This document shows positions 56,631-63,746 of a DNA stretch of 64,000 bases, one piece after another. Below the pieces are notes generated by a model. It worked only from the letters and a program-made list of their open reading frames with translations. It did no database searches and was not told the origin of the DNA. Source of the stretch: a virus; IMG/VR virus record IMGVR_UViG_3300033182_000484, positions 1-64,000 of that record. One strand, 5' to 3'. The translations under genes and the position numbers were made by a program. The first letter of the stretch is position 1. Each line of letters starts with the position of its first letter.

Positions 56631-56852
56631 TCAGTCTGGGTACTTGCGGTTAGGCCACGCCTCCATGGCCTCCGCCAGGACACGCGCCTCTCGCACCTTC
56701 TCCGCAGGCGCGCCCTTCATCTCAGCCAGCCGCGCCCAGTGACGCACGGTCATGGGCGCAAGCCTGTCCTGGGCACGCAGCACGAACACCGGTTCGTCGT
56801 CTGCGGCCTTGGCGATGCAGCCGCTTTCAAGCTCAACGCTCTTGATTGCCAT
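56631..56852 (-). CDS. Small helical protein behind an operator
   Basis: A 73-residue protein (MAIKSVELESGCIAKAADDE...) with helices and a basic end. The perfect operator (56,869-56,878) is 16 bases upstream of its start, just before the ribosome site ggaggcgaag. Confidence 0.65.
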   Translation of the reverse strand: MAIKSVELESGCIAKAADDEPVFVLRAQDRLAPMTVRHWARLAEMKGAPAEKVREARVLAEAMEAWPNRKYPD

Positions 56853-57129
56853 CTTCGCCTCCTGTGTTTGTGGCCACATGATCCTGCAGCGCCTGGGCGA
56901 GCGCTGTCAAGGGATCGATCTTCGGGTTCACGTCCGTCGCGTTCAGCATGACGTGCGTGCGGCGGATCACCGGCAGCTCGCGCACGAGGTGCGGCGGCCC
57001 GTCGAATGCATCCAGCAGCGCCTCGACGGCAAGCCTGGGCACCTGCATCATCTCCCAGGTCCCGCCGTACTCGGGTGTGGCGCGCAGGCCTCGGCCCTCG
57101 CGCATCTCGTCGAAGATCTCGTCAGCCAT
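56833..57129 (-). CDS. Small unknown protein
   Basis: A 98-residue protein (MADEIFDEMREGRGLRATPE...). Its start resembles that of the 57,350 gene (MSDELFAEMRAAPVRL), suggesting distant duplication. Its last codons contain an operator copy and overlap the next gene by 20 bases. Confidence 0.65.
   Translation of the reverse strand: MADEIFDEMREGRGLRATPEYGGTWEMMQVPRLAVEALLDAFDGPPHLVRELPVIRRTHVMLNATDVNPKIDPLTALAQALQDHVATNTGGEDGNQER
56869..56910 (-). promoter_or_regulatory. TTGACA box and perfect operator inside a gene end
   Basis: Minus strand: TTGACA (56910-56905), 18-base spacer, CAGGAT as weak -10, then operator TGTGGCCACA (56878-56869). It lies within the last codons of the 56,833 gene and before the 56,631-56,852 gene. 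Confidence 0.6.
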
Positions 57130-57141
57130 GTTGGTTCCTCC

Positions 57142-57357
57142 TCAGGTTAGGTGCTCGTGAAATTCCCCACCAATCTCGGTCCATGACTTGTTCACAACGA
57201 CGTCGAATTGCCAGTCGTCGTACTCGGATCGCAGCTCTTCGAGCCTGTCTCCGTCGGCATCGTCGTCTCGTTCCTCGATATCGCCGTTGTCCATGTTCCA
57301 GACTGTGACATCGTGCTTGGTGACCACCTTGGCAAATCGCCCCTTCGAATCACGCAT
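57142..57357 (-). CDS. Small acidic protein (MRDSKGRF start)
   Basis: A 71-residue protein: MRDSKGRFAKV start, common in phage miniproteins, then a very acidic middle (DNGDIEERDDDADGDRLEEL) and a final strand. Function unknown. Confidence 0.65.
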   Translation of the reverse strand: MRDSKGRFAKVVTKHDVTVWNMDNGDIEERDDDADGDRLEELRSEYDDWQFDVVVNKSWTEIGGEFHEHLT

Positions 57358-57616
57358 CGTCTTCCTCCCAGAACTTGCACGCCGGATCGGTCGTGCGAAT
57401 GTCGGATCCACGCCCGTGCGTCCAGGCCGATTCGTTCTTGCCGCACTTCTGGTAGATCTTGCCGTGGTACTGCAGACGCACGCGGTGCGCGCAGGTCTTG
57501 CACGTCTCGCCCTCGGGCCCGGATCCAGGTGCCCAGGCATGGCCGCGCGGCTGGGTGCCGCGCGGCTTCAGCCGGACCGGCGCGGCGCGCATCTCGGCGA
57601 ATAGCTCGTCGCTCAT
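57350..57616 (-). CDS. Small zinc protein (CKTC ... DPACKFW)
   Basis: An 88-residue protein with CKTCAHR, KCGKN and DIRTTDPACKFW. This four-cysteine layout ending in C-K-F-x is a known small phage family. Function unknown. Confidence 0.75.
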   Translation of the reverse strand: MSDELFAEMRAAPVRLKPRGTQPRGHAWAPGSGPEGETCKTCAHRVRLQYHGKIYQKCGKNESAWTHGRGSDIRTTDPACKFWEEDDA

Positions 57617-58113
57617 CGCCGCTCTCCCGTTCCATCACACACCGTGCAGCTCTCGCGCTCGCCCTGGAGCCCGGTGCCGTAGCAGCTCGGGCAGCCGTCG
57701 ATGTCGACGTCCAGCGCATTGCACTTCACGAGGAGCGCGTGCTCCACGCCCCTTGCGATCTGGTTGCACTCCTCCTGGGGGCGCACCTGGGTGCGGATCG
57801 CGCGGACGTGCTCCAGGACTTCTTGCATCGTGTCCGCCAGCCGCCCGATGGTCACGTCCAGCTTCTCGATCAGCTCGTTGGTGTAGGCGTTGCCCCAGGA
57901 CGCCCCAGCGGCCTCCTGGCGGGCGTAGCCGCGTGTCTCCAGTGGATCCGGCACCGACGGGCCGGGCGACAGCGGCTCGGTCAGCATGCCCGTGTCCTCG
58001 TCGTAGCCGATGCCCATGTCGAACGTGTCACGCGCGAGCATCGGGCAACCGTCCCTCAGACAGGCCACCACAGTTCCCTGGGTGCCGCACTTGGCGCATG
58101 TGGTGCCACTCAT
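57613..58113 (-). CDS. Zinc-finger protein with DnaJ-like C-terminus
   Basis: A 166-residue protein: N-terminal CAKCGTQG with later Cys (ACLRDGCPM), a long helix (NELIEKLDVTIGRLADTMQE), and C-terminal CPSCYGTG ... CTVCDGTG, half of a DnaJ zinc finger. Possibly an adaptor to nucleic acid or host protein. Confidence 0.7.
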   Translation of the reverse strand: MSGTTCAKCGTQGTVVACLRDGCPMLARDTFDMGIGYDEDTGMLTEPLSPGPSVPDPLETRGYARQEAAGASWGNAYTNELIEKLDVTIGRLADTMQEVLEHVRAIRTQVRPQEECNQIARGVEHALLVKCNALDVDIDGCPSCYGTGLQGERESCTVCDGTGERR

Positions 58114-58394
58114 GACACCACCCCCGCGCTCTCCAGGGCCGCCCAGGCGCGCTCGCGGATCGGACCGGCGGGCACCAGCCCCTGCTCCAGGATCTCCTCC
58201 AGGCACGCGGCCAGCTCGGGAGAGGCGGCAATCAGGCCTGCAGACGGGTCGTGCGCTACCGACGCCACAAGCAGCCCATCAGCTGAGTACACGCGCCGCC
58301 ACATCGCCCCAGCCTCCGTGACGACCCGTGTGGCCGCGCTCTTCCACGGCCCTGGCGTGAACTTGATTTCGGTTAAGTCGTTGTTCTTGCTCAT
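58110..58394 (-). CDS. TPGPW-type small phage protein
   Basis: A 94-residue protein with FTPGPWKS near the start and LIAASPELAACLEEIL later, as in a family of about 90-residue phage/prophage proteins (ending A-x-P-E-L-L-x-A-x-x-x-x-L). Function unknown. First gene downstream of the repeat-rich region. Confidence 0.75.
   Translation of the reverse strand: MSKNNDLTEIKFTPGPWKSAATRVVTEAGAMWRRVYSADGLLVASVAHDPSAGLIAASPELAACLEEILEQGLVPAGPIRERAWAALESAGVVS
58371..58383. repeat. Direct repeat GGTTAAGTCGTTG, left copy
   Basis: Exact partner at 58,773-58,785; a CTAAGTCGTTG copy lies at 58,439-58,449 and GTTAAGTC at 58,493-58,500. The left copy lies in the first codons of the 58,110 gene. The exact pair brackets most of the iteron region. 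Confidence 0.7.
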
Positions 58395-58673
58395 ATTGCG
58401 CCTCCGATCTGGCCCCTCTGGGCACTGTGATTTCTGGCCTAAGTCGTTGATATTGTTACGCTTTTTCCATTTATCAAGCGCTTCCTTGATCAGTTAAGTC
58501 CATGTTTTCATTTACCTTTTCAGCTTCATCAATGACTTACGAGGTTTTTGTAACCGTTGTAACGGGGTTGTAACGGACACATTGTAACACCCTAACCCAT
58601 TGATATACCTTATATATATATATAATAGTTACAAAAGTTACATATTATATATATATAGTACGCGTCTGCGTCT

Positions 58674-58712
58674 CTCTATACCCCCCTCCCTCCTTTTCTC
58701 TATACCCCCCTC
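58674..58712. repeat. 15-bp direct repeat CTCTATACCCCCCTC in a pyrimidine tract
   Basis: Copies start at 58674 and 58698, 24 bases apart, within a stretch of almost only C and T on the plus strand. May form unusual DNA structure. Confidence 0.7.
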
Positions 58713-58758
58713 TCTATTTTTCCTCCTCTATAGGTGTGCCTCAGAAAGTTGTAACATA

Positions 58759-58768
58759 TGTGGCCACA
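58759..58768. promoter_or_regulatory. Perfect operator TGTGGCCACA in the repeat region
   Basis: Exact copy of the operator, flanked by iteron repeats. On the minus strand TATGTT directly after it could be a -10, but no good -35 was found. Confidence 0.6.
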
Positions 58769-58772
58769 ATGG

Positions 58773-58785
58773 GGTTAAGTCGTTG
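58773..58785. repeat. Direct repeat GGTTAAGTCGTTG, right copy
   Basis: Exact partner of 58,371-58,383, 402 bases apart. Confidence 0.7.
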
Positions 58786-58874
58786 GCGCATAAGGGTAAA
58801 AACCGTTACAAATGGCCCGTTACAAGGCCGTTACACTCTGCCCGAGAGGGCCATTTGTAACGGAATAGGGAAGG

Positions 58875-59324
58875 TCACTCCGTCGGGTAGCGGTCATTAA
58901 ACCGCTTCCAGGAGCGCTGGGTGAGCCCGTCACGCTCGTCCTGGGCTGTCCGCTTGGTGGCCTTGACCGCCTTCGCGTACTCCCGATCGAGGTTCAGCTT
59001 GTCCATGACCAGCCGCTGTTTCAGGGTCGCCAGATCCTCATCGCACTTGTCGGTGATGTCCCGCAGGCGCGCGTTCAGCTTCTGCTCGAACCCAGGCAGG
59101 GCGTGGTCGCGCTTGGCCTTCAACTCGGCCTTGCGCTCCCTCTCCTGCTGGGCGGCCTTCCTGCGCGGCTGCTTGGGCTGCAGTGTGCCGCGCTCACCGG
59201 CCAGCTTGCGGTACTGCATGCGGATCTCGGGATCGAGCATGGCGACCGCGCGCGTCTGCTCGGCGGGATCCTCGATCGCCTGGATGCGCTCGTAGACTTC
59301 TTCAATGTTGGCGTCAGCGTTCAT
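58875..59324 (-). CDS. Coiled-coil protein next to the repeat region
   Basis: A 149-residue, strongly helical, Lys/Arg/Glu-rich protein (MNADANIEEVYERIQAIEDP ... EQKLNARLRDITDKCDEDL). It ends four bases from the first iteron-rich bases, so it is a candidate for binding them, although no HTH was recognised. Start chosen for ribosome site ggaggaacc. Confidence 0.65.
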   Translation of the reverse strand: MNADANIEEVYERIQAIEDPAEQTRAVAMLDPEIRMQYRKLAGERGTLQPKQPRRKAAQQERERKAELKAKRDHALPGFEQKLNARLRDITDKCDEDLATLKQRLVMDKLNLDREYAKAVKATKRTAQDERDGLTQRSWKRFNDRYPTE

Positions 59325-59577
59325 GGGTTCCTCCGTGGTAAAGCGAAGCTGAGGGTTCGCGTGGATTGGGACCGGCAGGGTCCGCAATGGTGATTTTGTT
59401 GCCGCCTACGAAGTCGGTCGCGGCCAGGGTTAAACGATAGCTTTCTCCGTGGCACCTGAGAACGACGCGCTCGGTCTCGCGGACCCGATCGAAGCCTTGC
59501 CGCCAGATCACGCGCGGCGGGACCTTGCAGCGGGCGCAGTGGAACGGCGGCAGGATGGGGTAGCGGTCATCGGTCAT
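59314..59577 (-). CDS. Small CxxC protein
   Basis: An 87-residue protein with CARC near residue 15, a beta-rich body (TERVVLRCHGESYRLTL) and one more Cys. Overlaps the next gene by 11 bases. Unknown. Confidence 0.65.
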   Translation of the reverse strand: MTDDRYPILPPFHCARCKVPPRVIWRQGFDRVRETERVVLRCHGESYRLTLAATDFVGGNKITIADPAGPNPREPSASLYHGGTHER

Positions 59578-59990
59578 AGCAGCCACCCCAGGGCCCTGGC
59601 CACGGCACAGCCGAGGATGGCGATCCCGGCACCGAACAGCGCGCCGCCGACCCACCGCCAGTCGACCCGGCGGGGTGGCTGCGGATCCGGCTCGGGGTCC
59701 TTGACGGTCGGGAACTCCTTCATCCACCAGCGGCCCTTGGGCCCGCACCGTTCTTGGTCGTTGCGGACGGTTTCACACAGCTCCTTGACTATGCGGCTGT
59801 CCACCAGGGACCTAGACAGCTTGTAGTGGATGCACCAGTGGTACGACTGACCGGGGCGACACATCGTCCCCATGGTCTCGAACGTCTCCTGCTCGTAGTG
59901 GAACCGGCACCGGGTGCAGGGCTTGGCGTACTTGCGCTCCTCCTCCTCGCGCTCCAGGCGCGACTGGGCGGCTTCAGGTGACTTAGGCAT
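59574..59990 (-). CDS. Zinc/cysteine protein with C-terminal membrane anchor
   Basis: A 138-residue protein: CTRC, later single cysteines (TMCRPG, WCIHY, CGPKG), then a C-terminal membrane span (GALFGAGIAILGCAVARAL). Tail-anchored topology is likely, with the Cys-rich domain in the cytoplasm. Confidence 0.65.
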   Translation of the reverse strand: MPKSPEAAQSRLEREEEERKYAKPCTRCRFHYEQETFETMGTMCRPGQSYHWCIHYKLSRSLVDSRIVKELCETVRNDQERCGPKGRWWMKEFPTVKDPEPDPQPPRRVDWRWVGGALFGAGIAILGCAVARALGWLL

Positions 59991-60237
59991 CGGACACCTC
60001 CGCGAACGGCTCACCGGTGTGTGGATCCAGGTACGGGGCGTCGTCGGGCACGTAGATCACCTCCACCTGCGCTGGCAGCTCGGCCTCGATCCGAACGGCG
60101 AGGTAGAACTGCCCGGTGAAGCGATGCTCCGACCAGTCGATGTCTTTGTGATACCCGACCGACGAGAGTGTGGCCCACCTAACGCCGTCGACGAGACGCA
60201 CGGAGCGATAGACCTTGTCCGCATCCAGGATGTTCAT
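59983..60237 (-). CDS. Small beta-rich protein
   Basis: An 84-residue protein (MNILDADKVYRSVRLVDGVR...) with strands (FYLAVRIEAELPAQVEVIYV) and an acidic end. ATGA-coupled upstream. Unknown. Confidence 0.65.
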   Translation of the reverse strand: MNILDADKVYRSVRLVDGVRWATLSSVGYHKDIDWSEHRFTGQFYLAVRIEAELPAQVEVIYVPDDAPYLDPHTGEPFAEVSDA

Positions 60238-60926
60238 GCGATCACCCCCAGCTCCAGGACGCGGCGCATGATGTCGCGCAGGCGGTCGGTCTCGGCGACC
60301 GGATCCTCGCCGGGCTCGATGATGTTGCTGATGCCCAGCTTGCTGTCGCGGTGGTTGACCGTGACGCGCGTGGATCCGTCGTCCAGCTGCGTGATCAGGT
60401 CGAACAGCGGATCGGGGATCGGCTCGATCCAGGGCGCACACAGCTGCCGGATCCGCGCGAACCGCTCCCGCTCTCCAACAGCTATATCCTCGGCCAGCTC
60501 GTGGATCCGGTACAGCGCATCGCGTGCGGCCTTCAGGGCGTCGGCGGTGTCGTCCAGGTTGACGACGCCCTCGCCCGCGCCGCCATCCAGGAACTTGCCG
60601 CAGATCTCCCACATGTTCTGGAAGTCCTGAAGGGTGGCGACCTCGTTGGTTGGGGGGATAGGTCCATCCGACGCCATGGCAAGCCTGTCGATCGCCTCGA
60701 TTATCCTGGCGATATCACGCAGGCGGGCCTCGCGGTCCCTGAGGAGATCAAGCGTCGGCTGCTCCACCGAGGTGAGCCCGTCCGACCGCTCCAGCGCCGC
60801 GCGGTCCGCCTGGGTGACCTTCCGCGATTGCCACGGGCAGCCGAGCTGGCCGCACCGGTCGACGTCGTCACTGGTCAGGTTGTTCTTGCCGCAGGCCATG
60901 CACCTGGGGCTCCTGGGGTCATTCAT
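60234..60926 (-). CDS. Zinc-knuckle/helical protein
   Basis: A 230-residue protein with CMACGKNN and CGQLGCPW at the N-terminus (one zinc site), then long helices (LLRDREARLRDIARIIEAID) and a final region with FDLITQLDDGSTRVTVN. No family recognised. Confidence 0.65.
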   Translation of the reverse strand: MNDPRSPRCMACGKNNLTSDDVDRCGQLGCPWQSRKVTQADRAALERSDGLTSVEQPTLDLLRDREARLRDIARIIEAIDRLAMASDGPIPPTNEVATLQDFQNMWEICGKFLDGGAGEGVVNLDDTADALKAARDALYRIHELAEDIAVGERERFARIRQLCAPWIEPIPDPLFDLITQLDDGSTRVTVNHRDSKLGISNIIEPGEDPVAETDRLRDIMRRVLELGVIA

Positions 60927-61365
60927 CTTCGCCTCCCATGAGTTGTCTGACGTCCTCCAGGATCTCCGACATGGAGCTATCCTCGGAGAGTATCTTGCGC
61001 ACCGGCTTGGTCGGTGCCTTCACCCGGAACCGTGGCCGCGAATGCATCGCCTCGGACTGGGTGAACAGGTGGAGCAGCGCCTTGACCCGCTCGGGCCCGA
61101 GCTGCCGCTCGAGAATCAGCGTCCAGTTCTGCAGCTGCAGGTGCGTGCGCTGCCGCTCGTGCACGGCGGCCTCGGCCTGGGACCGCTGCAGCTCCAGGGC
61201 GCGCGAGGAGCGCTCCAGGGCGTCGTAGCGTGCGCAGATCTCCATCAGGCTGCCCATGAGGATCCGGCGGATCTGGGTGGCATCCTCGATCTCCTGGGAC
61301 GCGCGGGCGATCCACTCAGTGGCGTGCTTGGTGTCGGCTCTCGGTCGCTCGCGATGCCAGCTCAT
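60919..61365 (-). CDS. Coiled-coil protein
   Basis: A 148-residue helical protein (AHATEWIARASQ-type start, then LERSSRALELQRSQAEAAVH). The end (SMSEILEDVRQLMGGEDE) is acidic. ATGA-coupled to a tiny membrane-protein gene. Unknown. Confidence 0.6.
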   Translation of the reverse strand: MSWHRERPRADTKHATEWIARASQEIEDATQIRRILMGSLMEICARYDALERSSRALELQRSQAEAAVHERQRTHLQLQNWTLILERQLGPERVKALLHLFTQSEAMHSRPRFRVKAPTKPVRKILSEDSSMSEILEDVRQLMGGEDE

Positions 61366-61487
61366 AGCAGGTGCTCCAGGATGCCGGGCCCGTGCTCGTA
61401 CAGGAGAACGGTGGCGGTGCCCGCGCTCAGGACGCCGGTGGCGACCAGCAGCAGCAGGGCGAGGTACATCCAGTCTTGCCTGTCCAT
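61362..61487 (-). CDS. 41-residue single-span membrane protein
   Basis: The minus strand encodes MDRQDWMYLALLLLVATGVL and then SAGTATVLLYEHGPGILEHLL; residues 7-28 form one membrane span. Good ribosome site (gaggaggagacg) and ATGA overlap with the next gene. Possibly a superinfection-exclusion or membrane-signalling miniprotein, but no evidence beyond topology. Confidence 0.65.
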   Translation of the reverse strand: MDRQDWMYLALLLLVATGVLSAGTATVLLYEHGPGILEHLL

Positions 61488-61615
61488 CGTCTCCTCCTCG
61501 TTCAGTGTGGCGGTGTGGTGAGATTTCCCGGACATTCCGCGTTGCCAGGACCAACGGGTTTACTTCGCCTGGGGGACGATGTCTGGGCCTCTCAGCCTGG
61601 GGGCCGTCCGTCCAG

Positions 61616-61645
61616 GTATAAGATCTCACCGTTTTAGGACCGCAA
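61616..61645 (-). promoter_or_regulatory. Weak minus promoter in the 61.5-61.8-kb gap
   Basis: Minus strand: TTGCGG (61645-61640), 18-base spacer, TTATAC (61621-61616). ATCTCACC next to it pairs with GGTGAGAT at 61,517-61,524. The 294-base gap (61,488-61,781) shows no further gene. Confidence 0.45.
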
Positions 61646-61781
61646 GGATCCAGGCGTCGTCCGCCTGAGGCTCATTCCCCAGGCCTCGGAACGGTGGCGC
61701 TCCTTCTCGCCGGTCCGCTCTTTGCACCTGGATCCAGACCGCCTGCCGGTCCCGAAAGGAATAGGTCCTCCCCTGCATCAG

Positions 61782-62120
61782 TTAGCCGTCGGCGTCAGCG
61801 CCTTCGACGGACACGCCCGACATCCAGCTCGCCAAGGACGCCGCGTCATCGTAGCGGTGTTTCTTCGTCAGCGCCTGGATATAGGCGTCGATGGCCTGCC
61901 CCGCGATCTCGGGGATCTCGACCTTGTCATCCTCGCGCCGCGTGTAGGACAGATCACCGGCTGCGATCTGGTGGGCGTGGACCTTAGTGGTCTTGCCCTC
62001 GTCCATCTTCACCGTGCCGAGGGTGCCGTCGCCGATCAGGGAAATGATGGTCCCCGGATCCGTCTGGGCACGCTTCGCGGCCTCCTCAATCGTCAGCAGC
62101 TGTCCATTTCCATTCGTCAT
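61782..62120 (-). CDS. Excisionase/MerR-like small HTH protein
   Basis: A 112-residue protein whose start, LLTIEEAAKRAQTDPGTIISLIGDG, resembles the winged HTH of excisionase-type proteins (T-x-x-E-A-A-x-x-x-x-x-x-x-x-x-I). The C-terminal half is helical. No integrase is seen, so an excisionase role is unlikely; a transcription factor is more likely. Confidence 0.65.
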   Translation of the reverse strand: MTNGNGQLLTIEEAAKRAQTDPGTIISLIGDGTLGTVKMDEGKTTKVHAHQIAAGDLSYTRREDDKVEIPEIAGQAIDAYIQALTKKHRYDDAASLASWMSGVSVEGADADG

Positions 62121-62223
62121 AATCGCCCCCTAGGTTGGTGGGGGACGGCGTTGCGGGTATCTAATCCGCTGCCGCCCCCCGAACGCTGGCCCCACTCCGT
62201 TGGAGGTGCCAGCAGCCGCTCGG

Positions 62224-63195
62224 TCAGTCGTCTTTCTTGGCCGCCTCTTTGGCCTTCTTGTTCGGATAGGCCAGGGCGTTGCGCCGCGCCTTGATGGTCT
62301 TCTGGGGCACGACCTTCTCAGGCTCGATGGTCTCGGGCTTCTGCTCGGAGTTGAACGATCCGAACGAGCAGACCAGCTTGTCCGCGTTCTTGGCCATGCC
62401 CAGGAGGGCCAGCTTGGCCTCATCCTTCATGTTCTCGCCCTGCTTCACCAGGAGCGCGCCGCGCTGATACTTCTCCATCTGGTCGCACGCCGCCGCGTCC
62501 AGGCCGCCATCCTTGGTCAGGTCCAGGACCTCGCGCCGGTTCGGGACCAGCCACGCGTGCTGGGCCGCCGCCAGATCTCCGGCATCGGTCGCGGGCTCGA
62601 CGTCGTTGGCGACCTGATCCCAGAACTGGGCGATCACGGTCTTGAGCGCCGCCTGGATCTTCTCGTGCGGCGGGCACTTGATCAGGTGGGCGTCGTTGCC
62701 GCCGATCAGCACGCCCAGGTATCCGTACGGGCTGCCACTGACCATCATCTGGTGCTGCACCTGGATGTCGATATGGACGGGCGGGACGATCACGCCGTTG
62801 CGCCGGTCCCACTCCTCCAGGAACACGAAGCTGTCGACGTTCTTGATCTCGAACGGGACGAACCCATCCTCGCCGCAGTCGACGGTGTAGTCGAGAGACG
62901 CCCCGGCCCCAGGCACGTTGTCGTTGGTCAGATAGTGCCGGGCCTTCTTGACGCGGAGGTGGTGCTGCTTCGCGAGCCCCATGGCGATCGTCGCTTCCAT
63001 GTGGGTGCCCCAGAACACGCGCTCGTCGGACAGCTCCTCCTCGGGGATCGTGCCGCGCTTGCGGTGGTAGAGGCTGAACGGGGTGGCGTACTTGCACACG
63101 CCGAGCAGGGCCTCGGATTCGGACGCGCCGACATGCTCGGACCGGAGCCCGTGCCAGACGTCTTCGTTCGGCAGTTCGTGAGAGATGGCAGTCAT
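62224..63195 (-). CDS. YqaJ-family (RecE/lambda-type) exonuclease
   Basis: A 323-residue protein with the YqaJ order: GASESEALLG, HMEATIAMGLA (Glu67), ASLDYTVD (Asp102), VPFEIKNV (Glu116-x-Lys118) and HIDIQVQHQMMVSG (Gln cluster near 145). It chews 5' ends so the RecT protein can anneal; the annealing protein is at the other end of the window. The C-terminus is Lys-rich. Confidence 0.9.
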   Translation of the reverse strand: MTAISHELPNEDVWHGLRSEHVGASESEALLGVCKYATPFSLYHRKRGTIPEEELSDERVFWGTHMEATIAMGLAKQHHLRVKKARHYLTNDNVPGAGASLDYTVDCGEDGFVPFEIKNVDSFVFLEEWDRRNGVIVPPVHIDIQVQHQMMVSGSPYGYLGVLIGGNDAHLIKCPPHEKIQAALKTVIAQFWDQVANDVEPATDAGDLAAAQHAWLVPNRREVLDLTKDGGLDAAACDQMEKYQRGALLVKQGENMKDEAKLALLGMAKNADKLVCSFGSFNSEQKPETIEPEKVVPQKTIKARRNALAYPNKKAKEAAKKDD

Positions 63196-63207
63196 AGGTT
63201 TCGCCTC

Positions 63208-63465
63208 CTAGTGGATCAGCCGGAACCACTCCGACCACGCGGCCAGCTCTTTCAGGCTGGTCGAGTGCCCGGACGGCTCCTGGCGGGAGTAGTGAACGAT
63301 GCGCCGGAAATACTCCGGCGGGATGCTCTCGCGGTGGAGCCACCCGTAGACCGTCGAGTACGGCAGGCGCAGGTGCGCGGCCAGATACGCCACGCCGATG
63401 TCCTGCAGGATCTCGCCGTGACTGAGCGGGGCCTTGGTCGGCTCGGTGTACGGGGTGACGGTCAT
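63208..63465 (-). CDS. Cro/YdaS-like HTH protein
   Basis: An 85-residue protein. IGVAYLAAHLRLPYSTVYGW, with LHRESIPPEYFRRIVHYSR after it, is a helix-turn-helix of the Cro/YdaS type. Likely a small early regulator next to the recombination gene. Start MTVTPYTEP fits the ctccgg leader weakly; further upstream the frame is open but unlike a protein. Confidence 0.7.
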   Translation of the reverse strand: MTVTPYTEPTKAPLSHGEILQDIGVAYLAAHLRLPYSTVYGWLHRESIPPEYFRRIVHYSRQEPSGHSTSLKELAAWSEWFRLIH

Positions 63466-63481
63466 GGGGCCTCCGGGTGGA

Positions 63482-63501
63482 GGGCGGGCCGGAGCCCGCC
63501 C
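63482..63501 (-). terminator. GC-rich hairpin
   Basis: GGGCGGGC, loop CGGA, GCCCGCCC: eight-base stem in the 76-base gap between two minus genes. No T-run. Confidence 0.6.
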
Positions 63502-63541
63502 GGTTGGGGTTAGACGATGGACGTCTTCGAGAAGGACAGGA

Positions 63542-63724
63542 TCACCGATCTTGCGATCGATCCACTTCACGCCACTTCACGTACCTGGGGCGCGTCTCGC
63601 CCTTGAAGAACCGGTCGAGCTGCCGGATCTGGTCGTCGGTCAGGTTATGGCCCAGTGGGCACAGGTTGTCGTCACCGCTGGTGCGGAGCTGCTCTCGGAT
63701 GTCGGCGATTTTCTGAGCGTCCAT
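63542..63724 (-). CDS. Small unknown protein
   Basis: A 60-residue protein (MDAQKIADIREQLRTSGDDN...) with one His/Cys-containing turn (LCPLGHNLTDDQI). Start chosen for ggaggaagacc. Unknown. Confidence 0.6.
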   Translation of the reverse strand: MDAQKIADIREQLRTSGDDNLCPLGHNLTDDQIRQLDRFFKGETRPRYVKWREVDRSQDR

Positions 63725-63746
63725 GGTCTTCCTCCTTTCGCTAGGT

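Larger units (their letters stand above)
58395..58874. other. AT-rich repeat region: candidate replication origin or partition-like site
   Basis: The only large gene-free stretch (480 bases). TGTAAC or its complement GTTACA occurs 11 times, starting at 58549, 58558, 58569, 58583, 58628, 58637, 58750, 58805, 58819, 58830 and 58856, many in the context TTGTAACGG. A TA-repeat (about 58610-58660) and a pyrimidine-rich tract follow. The operator TGTGGCCACA is at 58759. Iteron-like repeats plus an AT-rich stretch are the marks of an origin bound by an initiator protein. Confidence 0.55.

Noticed and set aside
61488-61781. A tRNA-like structure in the gap
   Set aside because: Only an outer inverted repeat was found; no anticodon or T arm.
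61782-62120. Excisionase partner of an integrase
   Set aside because: Fold is excisionase-like but no integrase or attachment site is visible, so only an HTH protein is called.
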